Below, one piece after another: positions 8,334-17,400 of a stretch of 21,974 nt of DNA (position 1 is its first letter; each line of letters starts with the position of its first letter). This stretch comes from JBBRHH01 sp038222915 (GTDB lineage: Bacteria > Planctomycetota > Phycisphaerae > Tepidisphaerales > Tepidisphaeraceae). Made by a program: the position numbers and the translations under genes. The notes below the pieces were generated by a model, which worked only from the letters and a program-made list of their open reading frames with translations, ran no database searches and was not told where the DNA came from. Where the stretch lies: contig JBBRHH010000028.1 in the NCBI GenBank assembly GCA_038222915.1, forward strand, positions 1-21,974, given 5' to 3'.

Positions 8334-8403
8334 CCTCCTGATCGTTTCAACCCGATATTTCACATACTTAACATTATGCTATCATCCCGAGGGCGTATGT
8401 CAA
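8334..8403 (-). promoter_or_regulatory. Candidate promoter and Shine-Dalgarno upstream of the 8328 start
   Basis: On the minus strand, a perfect TTGACA lies at 8398-8403 and CATAAT at 8373-8378 (19-nt spacer, slightly long). AGGAGG at 8334-8339 is five nt from the ATG at 8328. These elements could also drive transcription of the aminotransferase gene with a long leader. Confidence 0.45.
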
Positions 8404-8481
8404 TGGATTTATTGGAATTTTTGGGTGTCTTTTTTGCGATCTGACTTAAGATGCCGCCGCACCTGACCAGGACTTTGACAC

Positions 8482-10197
8482 ATGGACGTGTCCGTCGATC
8501 CTCAAATTGGAATCTGTTGTGATGTTTGCGGCTATCCCCGGGAGGGATTGCCGGTGGATGCGCTCTGCCCGGAGTGTGGCGAGGTTGCGCCGGCGTTTGC
8601 TTCTGGTTCCCGGGTGCCGGATCGAACTGTCGGCCAGCTCGCGTGGATTCGGATTGTGGCCGTGGGGTTGTGGATGCTGTTGATTTCGTCGGTGGGTGCG
8701 CTGCAGGTGGCGCTCATCACTCCCGCGTACCAATACTCGGTTGGGACGATCAACTTTCCAGGGCCGAAAGTTCACGCATCGTCGATGGTGCAGCGCAATA
8801 TCGGTGGGCAGCCGGGCCCGTGGGGCGTTTCGGGGATTCTCTGGGCGATGGGCAGCGTTGTCGGCGTCTGGCTGATCACTGAACGGCGCGCCATGGACGG
8901 CAGCCTGGAGAATGGGTTTAGCCTCCGGGCGGCGACGCGATATACGGCGGTGATCACCGGCGGCGGCGCACTTGGGCTGCTCCTCTCCCAGCCGGACGTG
9001 TATATAGCGCCCGGAAGCACCGTCTCGCTCAGCGTCTATCTTATTGTCGTCGTGTTCTGCGAGCTTCCGGCCAATATTTTGCTCTATCTTTATCTGGACC
9101 GGCTCGCCAAACGATTTGAAGAGCGCCGTTCCGCGCCGACTTTCAATGCATGCCAATGGTTGGTTCCGATCGTCATCGTCGGCGGCGCAATACTTCTTTT
9201 GACGGCACATGCAGCAAGCAATCCCCCGGGCGGCGTGTGGCGGGCGGCGGCGGTTCTCTATGGCTGTGTCGCGCTGGCGGCAGGCGTGGCCGCGACGGCA
9301 GCCGTTGGGCGACTTGCGCTCGTCGCCGCGGCTGCCGGCATTCAAGGATCCGTTCGCGAAACTCTCGCCTCGGCGCCGCGCCTGATTCGCCAGGCGTCTG
9401 CCTCGATCGACGCGCATCGCACGCAGTGTTGTGTCATTGTCGGACTTGTTTTGCTGCTATGGAGCACATCATCCGGTTTTGATCTGGCGTTCCGCCAAAG
9501 TTCGCGAAACGGGCTCGCGGGCAACGTCCCGTTCCTGAACTTTCCGGGACCCAAGGTCGTCAGCACACGAGCGGCGGCGGCACTTCACACGGAGCATGGC
9601 GACGTTGATGGCCTCCCTTCGTACCTTTGGCCGCTCATGAGCCAGCTGCTTGCGCCAGTCTTCATGAACCTGCTGGGCGTATGGTTGGTGACAGCAAAAG
9701 ACACTCCCGCGAACAACAACACACCGGCGCGCCCGCGCTTGAGATGGCGTGGGCCGGCCCGCTGGGCCGCGACAGTTGCCGTGGCTGGACCCATTGGTTT
9801 TGTGATGAGCCGGACATGGAACGACGCGGTCTCCGCCTCGCGAACCAATGCGTTGGTCATCGTTCTCTTCGAAGCCCCCGCGACGTGCCTGCTTTATCTT
9901 CACCTGGCCCAACTCGGCTCGGAGGGCACGCGAAAGAACCTCAAGCGTTTCGCGTGGATCGCTCCTGTCGTGATGTGCGTGCCGCTGACGGCGTTCGCAC
10001 TGTCCGCGTCGTTGAGGCACTGGCATTCCTCGATGAGCATCTCGATCCTCGGCGGCCTCTACCTGTCCATCGCAATGGCGGCGACGCTGACGGCATCTTT
10101 TGCGATTGGCCGGCTTGCGTGGGAGCTCGTTCGCGGCGTGCTTCATCCGCCCGCGGCGCCGACGTCTCTGCACGGATCACATGTTGGATCACTTTAA
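8482..10197 (+). CDS. Zinc-ribbon, multi-pass membrane protein with internal duplication
   Basis: The 571-aa product has an N-terminal zinc ribbon, C13-x2-C16 and C29-x2-C32 (CDVCGYPREGLPVDALCPECG region), which is a planctomycete-type presequence on membrane proteins. About 12 hydrophobic segments follow. Residues ~45-270 and ~305-555 are homologous halves. Each has an NFPGPKV motif after its first membrane segment, a WLIT/WLVT segment, an E(L/A)PA-x2-LLYL helix (CELPANILLYLYL against FEAPATCLLYLHL) and a V/I-GRLA terminal segment. I do not recognise a transporter or enzyme family and no catalytic motif stands out. The ATG at 8482 has only a weak AGGA site. Codon usage matches its neighbours. 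The protein is probably real because of the conserved internal repeat; its function is unknown. Confidence 0.8.
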   Translation: MDVSVDPQIGICCDVCGYPREGLPVDALCPECGEVAPAFASGSRVPDRTVGQLAWIRIVAVGLWMLLISSVGALQVALITPAYQYSVGTINFPGPKVHASSMVQRNIGGQPGPWGVSGILWAMGSVVGVWLITERRAMDGSLENGFSLRAATRYTAVITGGGALGLLLSQPDVYIAPGSTVSLSVYLIVVVFCELPANILLYLYLDRLAKRFEERRSAPTFNACQWLVPIVIVGGAILLLTAHAASNPPGGVWRAAAVLYGCVALAAGVAATAAVGRLALVAAAAGIQGSVRETLASAPRLIRQASASIDAHRTQCCVIVGLVLLLWSTSSGFDLAFRQSSRNGLAGNVPFLNFPGPKVVSTRAAAALHTEHGDVDGLPSYLWPLMSQLLAPVFMNLLGVWLVTAKDTPANNNTPARPRLRWRGPARWAATVAVAGPIGFVMSRTWNDAVSASRTNALVIVLFEAPATCLLYLHLAQLGSEGTRKNLKRFAWIAPVVMCVPLTAFALSASLRHWHSSMSISILGGLYLSIAMAATLTASFAIGRLAWELVRGVLHPPAAPTSLHGSHVGSL

Positions 10198-10295
10198 CGC
10201 TGTCTCCAGTTGCCCCTGCATCGGAGTCGAACTCCCGGCGAGTGGACGATCGATCGGCGGCATGTTAACTCTCGTGCAGAAAGGACATACTTCGC

Positions 10296-11390
10296 ATGCC
10301 TCCTGAGACTGCAAATCCACTCGACCGGGTGACGCTGTATTACAAAGATGGATCGTCTGACAAGGTTTATCAGGCGAGCATTGAGGCGAGCGGCAGCGGG
10401 TTTTTTGTCAACTTCTCGTATGGCCGGCGTGGGAGCACGCTGCAAAATGGGTGCAAGACGAGCAGCCCGGTGGAGTATGCGAAGGCGAAGGTGATTTTTG
10501 ACAAGCTGGTGCTGGAGAAGACTTCCAAGGGGTATACGCCCGGGGAGGGCGGGACGCGGTATCAGAGCACTGCGAACGCGGATCGCGCTACTGGAATTGT
10601 TCCGCAGTTGCTTAATGCCATTGATGGCGAGGAGGCCCAGAAGCTGCTGAGCGACGATGCATGGTGTGCGCAGGAGAAGTTTGATGGGCGGCGGGTGCTG
10701 ATCCGCAAGAGCGACGGTGCGATCACGGGGATTAACCGCAATGGATTGATGATTGCGCTGCCTGCGCCCGTGGAGGCGATGGGGCTGGCGACGGGCGGTG
10801 AGCAATGGCTGATCGACGGGGAGTGTATCGGCGATGTGTTTTACTGTTTTGATTTGCTGGAGGAGGCGGCCACGGATCTTCGCAAGAGCGCTTACGGTGA
10901 TCGGCTTACGTCGCTTTATGCGATGCTGAAGGCCGGAACGCGGGCGATACGTCCGGTTGCGACGGCGATGAACACGAAGGAAAAGACGTCGATGCTGGAG
11001 CAGTTGCGGCAGCAGAAGCGCGAGGGGATTGTTTTTAAGCGGCTGACTGCGCCGTCTGTCGCGGGCCGGCCCAACAGTGGTGGGAATCAGTTGAAGTTCA
11101 AGTTTACGGCCAGCGCTTCGTGCATCGTGGCCGCGAGCAATGGGAGCAAGCGAAGTGTGAGGCTGGAGCTGGTGGATGGGACGAAGCGGGTGGAGGTGGG
11201 GAATGTGACGATCGCGCCGCGGACGCGCGTACCGGAGGTGGGGGAGATTGTGGAGATTCGATACCTCTATGCCTTTCCCGGGGGGAGCTTGTATCAGCCG
11301 GTTTTTCTTGGGGTACGGGATGATGTGGGGGTCGACGGGTGTGTGGTTGGGCAGTTGAAGTTTAAGGGACGGGAGGGGGAGGAGGAGTGA
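10296..11390 (+). CDS. WGR domain fused to ATP-dependent DNA ligase-type nucleotidyltransferase core and OB fold
   Basis: In this 364-aa protein, residues ~10-80 form a WGR domain (LYYKDGSSDKVYQASIE, then YGRRGS at 42-47), the nick/DNA-end-binding module known from PARP1-3. Residues ~120-272 carry ATP-dependent ligase motifs: I, EKFDGRR with Lys128 as the predicted adenylation site; III, WLIDGECI (Glu176) with FYCFDLL following; IV, REGIVFKR; V, QLKFKF (Lys267/Lys269). Residues ~275-350 resemble the ligase OB fold, ending PVFLGVRDD. It is shorter than LigB/LigD-type ligases and lacks an N-terminal DNA-binding domain, the WGR apparently taking that place. AAAGGA lies 11 nt upstream of the ATG at 10296. 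There are no repair partners next to it, and uvrB is about 3.8 kb away in the same window. Its role is inferred to be nick sealing or end repair; the nucleic-acid substrate is unknown. Confidence 0.85.
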   Translation: MPPETANPLDRVTLYYKDGSSDKVYQASIEASGSGFFVNFSYGRRGSTLQNGCKTSSPVEYAKAKVIFDKLVLEKTSKGYTPGEGGTRYQSTANADRATGIVPQLLNAIDGEEAQKLLSDDAWCAQEKFDGRRVLIRKSDGAITGINRNGLMIALPAPVEAMGLATGGEQWLIDGECIGDVFYCFDLLEEAATDLRKSAYGDRLTSLYAMLKAGTRAIRPVATAMNTKEKTSMLEQLRQQKREGIVFKRLTAPSVAGRPNSGGNQLKFKFTASASCIVAASNGSKRSVRLELVDGTKRVEVGNVTIAPRTRVPEVGEIVEIRYLYAFPGGSLYQPVFLGVRDDVGVDGCVVGQLKFKGREGEEE

Positions 11391-11437
11391 GTTGGTGGAA
11401 ATTGAGCTTCCCCACTAACGGTGGACACGCGAAGGTG

Positions 11438-11456
11438 ACCAGGCTCTGCCTGACGG
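11438..11456. repeat. Short palindrome CAGGCTCTGCCTG in the intergenic region
   Basis: CAGGC-TCT-GCCTG is a perfect 5-bp inverted repeat, 48 nt or more after the WGR-ligase stop. It has no following T-run, so it is not a canonical intrinsic terminator. The core resembles dispersed intergenic palindromes of the form 'cccaggctctgcctggg' (recalled, not searched). Confidence 0.35.
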
Positions 11457-11529
11457 ATCCCCAAGGTCCATCCTCGCGTCTTTCGACCGCGTGCTGCGTT
11501 TGCGTTGAATCACCCAAATCTCGCATTGG

Positions 11530-11558
11530 TTGACACCCTCCCCAGCGGCGGTTATTCT
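11530..11558 (+). promoter_or_regulatory. Promoter of the LacI/glycosidase operon
   Basis: A perfect -35 TTGACA (11530-11535) is followed by a 17-nt spacer and TATTCT (11553-11558). The predicted start of transcription is at about 11565, immediately at the palindromic operator. It lies 45 nt upstream of the regulator's ATG. Confidence 0.7.
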
Positions 11559-11565
11559 CATTTTT

Positions 11566-11580
11566 ATGAAACAGTTTCAT
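11566..11580. promoter_or_regulatory. Palindromic operator for the adjacent LacI-type regulator
   Basis: ATGAAACAGTTTCAT is a perfect 7-bp inverted repeat around a central A. Its TGAAAC/GTTTCA half-sites match the consensus recognised by LacI-family repressors. It overlaps the predicted transcription start, a classic position for repression. Autoregulation and co-regulation of the downstream glycosidase are inferred. Confidence 0.75.
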
Positions 11581-11603
11581 AAACTGTATCTGGAGTGTTG
11601 CTC

Positions 11604-12623
11604 ATGAGCTCCGTGCGCGAAATCGCGCGGAAGCTGGGCATCTCGCCGGCGACTGTCTCCCGCGCTGTCAATAACCATCCAGCGGTTGCGCCTGAGGTTC
11701 GCAGGAAGGTGATGGCGGTGGTGAACCGGTCGCGTTATGTTCCGCGGGTCGCCCTGCGCTCGACTACCAACATCGCCCTCGCCTACACCGGCGAATCCTC
11801 TCTCGCCTCCCCGTTTGACTCTGCCTTGCTCGCGGGCATCGGCGAACGGATGCACGAGCTGGGCTTTGATCTCATGATCCTGGACGCCGCCCGCTCGCGT
11901 CTTGCGCACGAGTCGTTCTCGCAGATGTTTATCCGCAAGGGAGTCCGGGGCGCACTGCTGCGCACCACCGCCCCGACCCGGAATCTTTGTGAGGAAGTGG
12001 CCGACGAAGGGTTCTGCGCCATCGTCATCGGCGACCGTTTCGAGCAACCCAACGTCAGTTTCATCTCTTCCGACTCGCGCACGTCCAGCCAGGAGGCGAT
12101 CGAGCATCTGATCGAACTTGGCCATCAGCGCATCGGCATTTGCGTCAATGTAGTGGATGACACAGACCACGCCGACCGCATCGCCGGCTATCACGACGCT
12201 TTGGCGGCGCACAATATTGCGGCGGATGAGCGGCTCCTATTCCGAGCTCCCGCCAACCTGGAGGGCGGCGGGCAACTCATCCGCCGGTTACACAGCAACA
12301 GCGCGCGTCCCACCGCGCTGTATATGACCGACCCTGCCGCCGCTGCCGGCGCCATCAACGAGGCGCAGCAACTTGGCCTGAGCGTGCCGGGCGACCTTTC
12401 GATTGTGGGCTTTGACGATTCACAGTTCCGCCACCTCGTGCGGCCGGCGATGACCTCGGTCTGCCAGGACGCCGCCGAGATTGCACGCGAAGCGTGCGAA
12501 GCGATGCGAATCATGCTGGACCAGGGGGAGAAGGATGAGCCGATCCGGCGCGTTCTTCCAACGCGTTTTGAAGTGCACGCATCAACGTCGCGGCCAAGAG
12601 CCGCATCACGGAGAGCCAAATGA
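11604..12623 (+). CDS. LacI-family transcriptional regulator
   Basis: The 339-aa product has an N-terminal helix-turn-helix SVREIARKLGISPATVSRAVNNHP with the hinge region following, then a periplasmic-binding-protein-like effector domain. VRGALLRTTAP, CAIVIGDRF, HLIELGHQRIGI, PTALYMTDPAAAAGAI and GDLSIVGFDDSQF are family landmarks. The ATG at 11604 is chosen because it directly precedes the HTH and has TGGAG 8 nt upstream; a GTG at 11595 would add three residues. It controls its own promoter (operator at 11566-11580) and overlaps the glycosidase gene by four nt (ATGA), so the ligand is probably a sugar released by that enzyme. The effector's identity cannot be read from the sequence. Confidence 0.94.
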   Translation: MSSVREIARKLGISPATVSRAVNNHPAVAPEVRRKVMAVVNRSRYVPRVALRSTTNIALAYTGESSLASPFDSALLAGIGERMHELGFDLMILDAARSRLAHESFSQMFIRKGVRGALLRTTAPTRNLCEEVADEGFCAIVIGDRFEQPNVSFISSDSRTSSQEAIEHLIELGHQRIGICVNVVDDTDHADRIAGYHDALAAHNIAADERLLFRAPANLEGGGQLIRRLHSNSARPTALYMTDPAAAAGAINEAQQLGLSVPGDLSIVGFDDSQFRHLVRPAMTSVCQDAAEIAREACEAMRIMLDQGEKDEPIRRVLPTRFEVHASTSRPRAASRRAK

Positions 12624-14419
12624 AACGAGTGATATCGACCGTCGTCGCCACACTGCTGGTTGCGCTGACCGCGCTGAATTCGCGGGGCGCGGAAGGGCCG
12701 GTGCGCGTCGAGCTGAAAAATGTCGAGGGCAAATGGCAATTGACCCGCGACGGCCAGCCTTACTTTATCAAGGGCGTCGGCGGTGATGCGTCCAAGAAGC
12801 TTGCCCTGGAGTCCGGGGCGAATTCGTTTCGCACCTGGGGCGCGGAAGACATCGGCGACAAGCTTGATGAAGCCCAGAAGCTTGGCCTTAGCGTGACGGT
12901 GGGCATCTGGCTTGGTCATGAACGCCATGGGTTCAATTACAACAACTCGAACCAGGTTGCGGAACAGTATGAGAAGGCAAGACAGGCGATCCTGAAATAC
13001 AAAGATCACCCGGCTGTGCTTCTGTGGGCAATTGGCAATGAGATGGAGGGGTACGAAAAAGGCGACAATGCGGCGATCTGGAGCGCGATCAACAACATTG
13101 CCGCGATGGCCAGGAAGGTCGATCCGAATCATCCGACCATGACGGTTGTGGCGGAGATTGGGGGGGAGCGGGTGAAGAACATGCACCGCCTCTGCCCCGA
13201 CATCGACATTGTCGGCATCAACTCGTACGCGGGCGTCGCGAGCATACCGTCGCGGTATAAGGAGGCCGGCGGCACCAAGCCATATATCATCACGGAATTC
13301 GGCCCGCCGGGCACATGGGAGATTCAGAAGAACTCCTTTGGCGCAGTGGCAGAACCCAGCAGCACGGAAAAGGGGAACTTTTATCGCAACGGGTATCAGA
13401 AGGGCATCGCCTCGCAGCCTGGGTTGTGCCTCGGCTCCTATGCCTTCTCGTGGGGCAGCAAGCAGGAAGCGACAGCCACCTGGTACGGCATGGTTCTGCC
13501 CGACGGCACGAAGCTCGAAGCAGTCGACGTCATGACTGAGATGTGGACTGGCAAGGCGCCGGCCATCCGTTGCCCGCAGGTTGAAAGCCTGAAGATTGCC
13601 GGGCCCGATCAGGTCGATCTAGGCCAAACCGTTCATGTCGATCTGAAGGCCAGCGATCCACAGAAGGACGCCCTGAAGGTGAAATGGGTGCTGTCGCGTG
13701 AGGTCGAGAACTACAACACCGGCGGCGACAAGGAGGATGCGCCGCCCACGTTTCCAGAAGCCATCACCAAGTCAGGCCTGGATGGCGCAGACCTGAAACT
13801 CCCCGCTGACGGCGGCATCTATCGCCTGTTCGTGTACGCGACCAACGCGCACAATGCGAGCGCCGTTGCCAACGTGCCAATCCAGGTGAAGGGCCCGGCG
13901 AGCATCGTGAAAGCGCGAGTCGCCAAGCTGCCGCTCGTGGTCTATGGCGATGACCTGAAGGATCCGCCCTACGCCCCGGCCGGTTGGATGGGAAAGACTG
14001 ATGCCATAGCTGTTGACGAGAAATGCGCAGTTAACCCGCACACTGGGAAAACGTGCATCAAGGTAGAGTTTTCCGCGGCCGACAACTGGGGCGGCGTCAT
14101 CTGGCAGAACCCGGTTAACGACTGGGGCGACCGCGCGGGCGGCCTGAATCTCACCGGCGCGAAGAAAGTCACTTTCTGGGCCAAAGGCGAAAAGGGCGGC
14201 GAAAAGGTTGCGTTCAAATTCGGCATTCTTGGCAAGGACAAGAAATATCCTGACTCCGCCACCGGTCTTCTCGAATCGACCCTTACCAACCAGTGGCAGC
14301 AGTTCACGATCGATGTAACGGGCAAGGACCTGAGCCGAATCAAAACCGGTTTCGGCTGGTCACTCGCCGGACAGGGCGGACCGGTTGCGTTCTATATTGA
14401 TGACATACAGTGGGAGTAA
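12620..14419 (+). CDS. Secreted GH2-like (TIM-barrel) glycosidase with C-terminal carbohydrate-binding-type domain
   Basis: The 599-aa product has a Sec signal peptide (residues 1-~23, MKRVISTVVATLLVALTAL...). A TIM-barrel glycosidase domain (~30-315) shows WAIGNEME with Glu141 as acid/base and YIITEFGPPG with Glu226 as nucleophile, the clan GH-A spacing typical of GH2 C-terminal domains and relatives. A middle Ig-like region follows (~325-430). Residues ~450-599 form a jelly-roll domain (KVTFWAKGEKGG, TNQWQQFTIDVTGKDL, VAFYIDDIQWE) of the galactose-binding/CBM type. There is no N-terminal sugar-binding domain, unlike classical beta-galactosidase. GGAGAG lies 5 nt before the ATG, which overlaps the regulator's stop. 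It probably acts outside the cytoplasm on a beta-linked polysaccharide or oligosaccharide; the substrate is unknown. Confidence 0.88.
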   Translation: MKRVISTVVATLLVALTALNSRGAEGPVRVELKNVEGKWQLTRDGQPYFIKGVGGDASKKLALESGANSFRTWGAEDIGDKLDEAQKLGLSVTVGIWLGHERHGFNYNNSNQVAEQYEKARQAILKYKDHPAVLLWAIGNEMEGYEKGDNAAIWSAINNIAAMARKVDPNHPTMTVVAEIGGERVKNMHRLCPDIDIVGINSYAGVASIPSRYKEAGGTKPYIITEFGPPGTWEIQKNSFGAVAEPSSTEKGNFYRNGYQKGIASQPGLCLGSYAFSWGSKQEATATWYGMVLPDGTKLEAVDVMTEMWTGKAPAIRCPQVESLKIAGPDQVDLGQTVHVDLKASDPQKDALKVKWVLSREVENYNTGGDKEDAPPTFPEAITKSGLDGADLKLPADGGIYRLFVYATNAHNASAVANVPIQVKGPASIVKARVAKLPLVVYGDDLKDPPYAPAGWMGKTDAIAVDEKCAVNPHTGKTCIKVEFSAADNWGGVIWQNPVNDWGDRAGGLNLTGAKKVTFWAKGEKGGEKVAFKFGILGKDKKYPDSATGLLESTLTNQWQQFTIDVTGKDLSRIKTGFGWSLAGQGGPVAFYIDDIQWE

Positions 14420-14437
14420 CGTGCCGGCAGTTGCTCA

Positions 14438-17400
14438 CTATTTCACCGCAAACCACCGTTCGACCTTGGCGGTGTTGCCGGCCTTGTCCTTGACTGAAAC
14501 GACCAGATTTGCACCTTTCACTGAAGAAATTGGCGCTGGCAACTTCAGCTCGAAAATTCCCTGCCCAACGTTGGTGAACAATCCGGCAAGCTCAGCGCCG
14601 GCCGCGTTGGAGCCTAGTGGAATATCGGCGATGACCGAAAGGCTCTTCTCGTCAATGCCAGTGTCATAGTCGCACATGCCCACAAGAATCCGGCTGAGCG
14701 AATCATTCATGCCGGCGCGTGGATAGGTGACCGTCAGCGTTGGCCGATTGTCGTCTCCCATCCATCCGTAACCCCGGATTTCGGGATGATCGGCATCAAC
14801 GTCAAAATCGATGGGGCAACCCAGGTCTATCCAGCGCACCATGGTCCGACGATCTTCGTCGCTGAGCGCTTCCACCTTGATCTTCGATCCATCGGGCGCG
14901 ACATAATTGCCGGCCACCGCATCTGGCGGCGGCATGGCGACGCCGGTGTAGTCGATGTCGGCTCGCTCCCGATTCTCACTGGTTGGCGGAATCGGCTGCC
15001 CGCGCCACATCAACGTGTTTTCGTCACCGGGCACGGTCTCGGTCGGCAGATCGTCGTTGGTGAAGCCGTCGCACCGTTTTCCCATGATCTTCCAAACCAA
15101 CATGCTGCGCCGTGCCTGGAACATCCGCACATAGCGCGAAGCGTTTGGGTCGGCCCAGCGCGGTTCGCGCATCACGGGCTTGTATCCCCACTTCGCCTTC
15201 TGGTCGGCGGCGAGGCGCGCGTAGGCTACCGGCAACTTGCCGATTTCGCCGACCTGGACGCGCGTATCATCGTCCAAGACCAGCATGCCCATTTCTTTTT
15301 CCCACTTTGCGGTATGGCAGGCGGTGCAGGATCGGTTCAGCATCGGGCGGATGTCGCGGAAATATTCGACGTGGCGGACCGACGCGGCAAACTTCAAGCC
15401 CGTCTGATCCTGCTCATCAAACTTGCGATGCGATTCATCGTTCGCCTTCGCTGTCAGCAACGGCGTTGTTTTGGTCAGGTCGAAAACCTTGTAGTCCTTC
15501 TTCGCTGCCCCCGTCTTCTCGAAGGGCGTTGGCTCCTGGCTATGGGCGTGACACCCGCCGCAGTTGGCCCGCACCTCGCCCGGCCTGACCTGATGCCAGG
15601 TCTGCGCCATGTTCAAAACCATTCCATCCTTATCCAGCGTCTGGAAGGTGAAAACCGTGTCGGCGGGGATCTTCGCAAGGAAACTGGTATCCGGATTCCC
15701 ATCCGGATCGATGGGCTGTTTTCCATTCTCAAACTTGCGAACCGGGATCTCTCCCAGAATCCGCAGGCGCTCTTTGGCGTGGTTGTAGAACAGTTTGCCG
15801 CCTTTGGGGCCGCGATTGCGGTCGGTCAGCGGCTCCATGGCGAGGATGCGAACGGCGTGGATGTCATCGTTCTCGTAGAGGCCTGCGTCGGCCCCCTGAT
15901 TCTTCCAATTCAGCGTTGACTCATCGGGCGCGTTGAAGAGGTCCAGGCCGTGGTAGCCGCTGCGCACACTGTGATCGTTGGCATCGCCCATCCATCGGCT
16001 GGTGACGCTCCCTTTGGGCACGGCTCCGCGCGGGAAGCTCTCGCGCTTGTAAAAGCTCGACGTTCCGACCAGTCCAAATGGAGTGCCCTCTGGCAGATCT
16101 TTCGACAGTTTTCCGTCGTTCGCCAGTTCCGGCAGTTTCGCCGGCTCGTTGATGCCGTAGATCCGCTTGTAAGAGACGACGGCACGCGGCCACTGCTCGT
16201 TGTAGTTCGGGTCGTTCTTGATGAGCAGCATCTGCGCCGGCTCATCGATTGGTTTGCCGCCTTTGATGAGGTAGATGCCGCCGTCGATCTGCGGGTTGTA
16301 GGTGTACTGATGATTCGCGGGGCCGGGTGAATAGGTGGTGAGCAGGTTGTTGTCGGGCGCCCCTGAGGGGTGGCTGAATTTGCCGACGCCGGCGGAAGTT
16401 TTGTCACCGCGAATCGACCGATCGGCCGGCCCATCATCCGGGGTCGCAAACTGCGTCAAGCTTTCGATGCCCGGTGGGCTGAAGGCCAGGTGGACAAACT
16501 TCGGCCGGCCGTTGTCATTACGCCCGATCCGCAGGGGAGGGTTGCGCGGATCGCGCGAGTAGGCCGGGCCCATTGCATATCCCTCGGCATCCTCGGCGAA
16601 CAGCGGGAACTTGAAATAGGTTCCAAATCCGCTGTTGTTCTGGTTGTAATAATCCTCGGCCACCACGCTGCCGTTCGACAACTGCGATTGAAAGTGAAAG
16701 GCGTTGGGCGCGCCGCCGCCCGGATTGAACGCGGAGATCATCGGCCGCCATGCGGTTCCATCGGGATGGATGCTCCACAGTCCCCACTCGATGCCGGTTC
16801 GCAGGCCCTGTGCTTCCAGGGAACTGAACATGATGCGTCCATCGGTCAGCACCACCGGATGCAGGGCCATCCCGAGATTCAGATAGCCGATCTGCTGGAT
16901 ATTGCGCTCGGCGCTGGCCTCATCGGTGACATCATCCATGACGAACAACTGCAGACAGGGTCCGGGATGCTTGGGCGGGCGCAGGCCGTTTCGGTTGGAT
17001 GTAAAGACAATGCGTCCGCCTGGCAGAGGGCACGGGCCGGTGTTGTAGACGCCATAGCCGAAGTAGTTGTCCTTGTTTTCGCGTCCTTTTTCGGGCTTGC
17101 GAAAATCCGCGGCCCATGAGGGGGCCGCGCCGGTGTTTGGCGTGAAGTGCTGCCGCGTGAGTTGAATAATTTTTCGCGACTTCACATTGATCTTGTAGAT
17201 GTCGGCGCCACCGGGGGGAATCTCGAACTGCCCGCCGTGGGACAGATCGTGGAAGAGCGTGTAGTAGATCCATTCACCGTCGAACGAAACAAAGGGGTCG
17301 CCCACGCCCCCCTTTTCTCCTGCCGCCACCAGGACGTCTTCGGTTCCGTCGGGATGCAGTAACATCAGATCCGCGCCGGGCTTCATGTAGACTGGCCGGG

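Larger units (their letters stand above)
7785..8481. other. 697-bp gap without a recognised gene, repeat-containing
   Basis: No protein family is recognisable on either strand. The contents are a purine-rich tract at ~7889-7950 that looks like a dispersed intergenic repeat, two copies of a 24-bp direct repeat (8116-8139 and 8159-8182), a minus-strand promoter with Shine-Dalgarno (8334-8403) leading into an unrecognised frame, and an AT-rich stretch at 8341-8450. The translations of the repeat tract (PPRLGG-type peptides) are the low-complexity kind typical of spurious ORFs. Confidence 0.7.

Noticed and set aside
14786..15919. 377-aa plus-strand open frame
   Set aside because: It lies inside the HzsA-like gene on the opposite strand, where both haem motifs and the signal peptide are in the minus frame.
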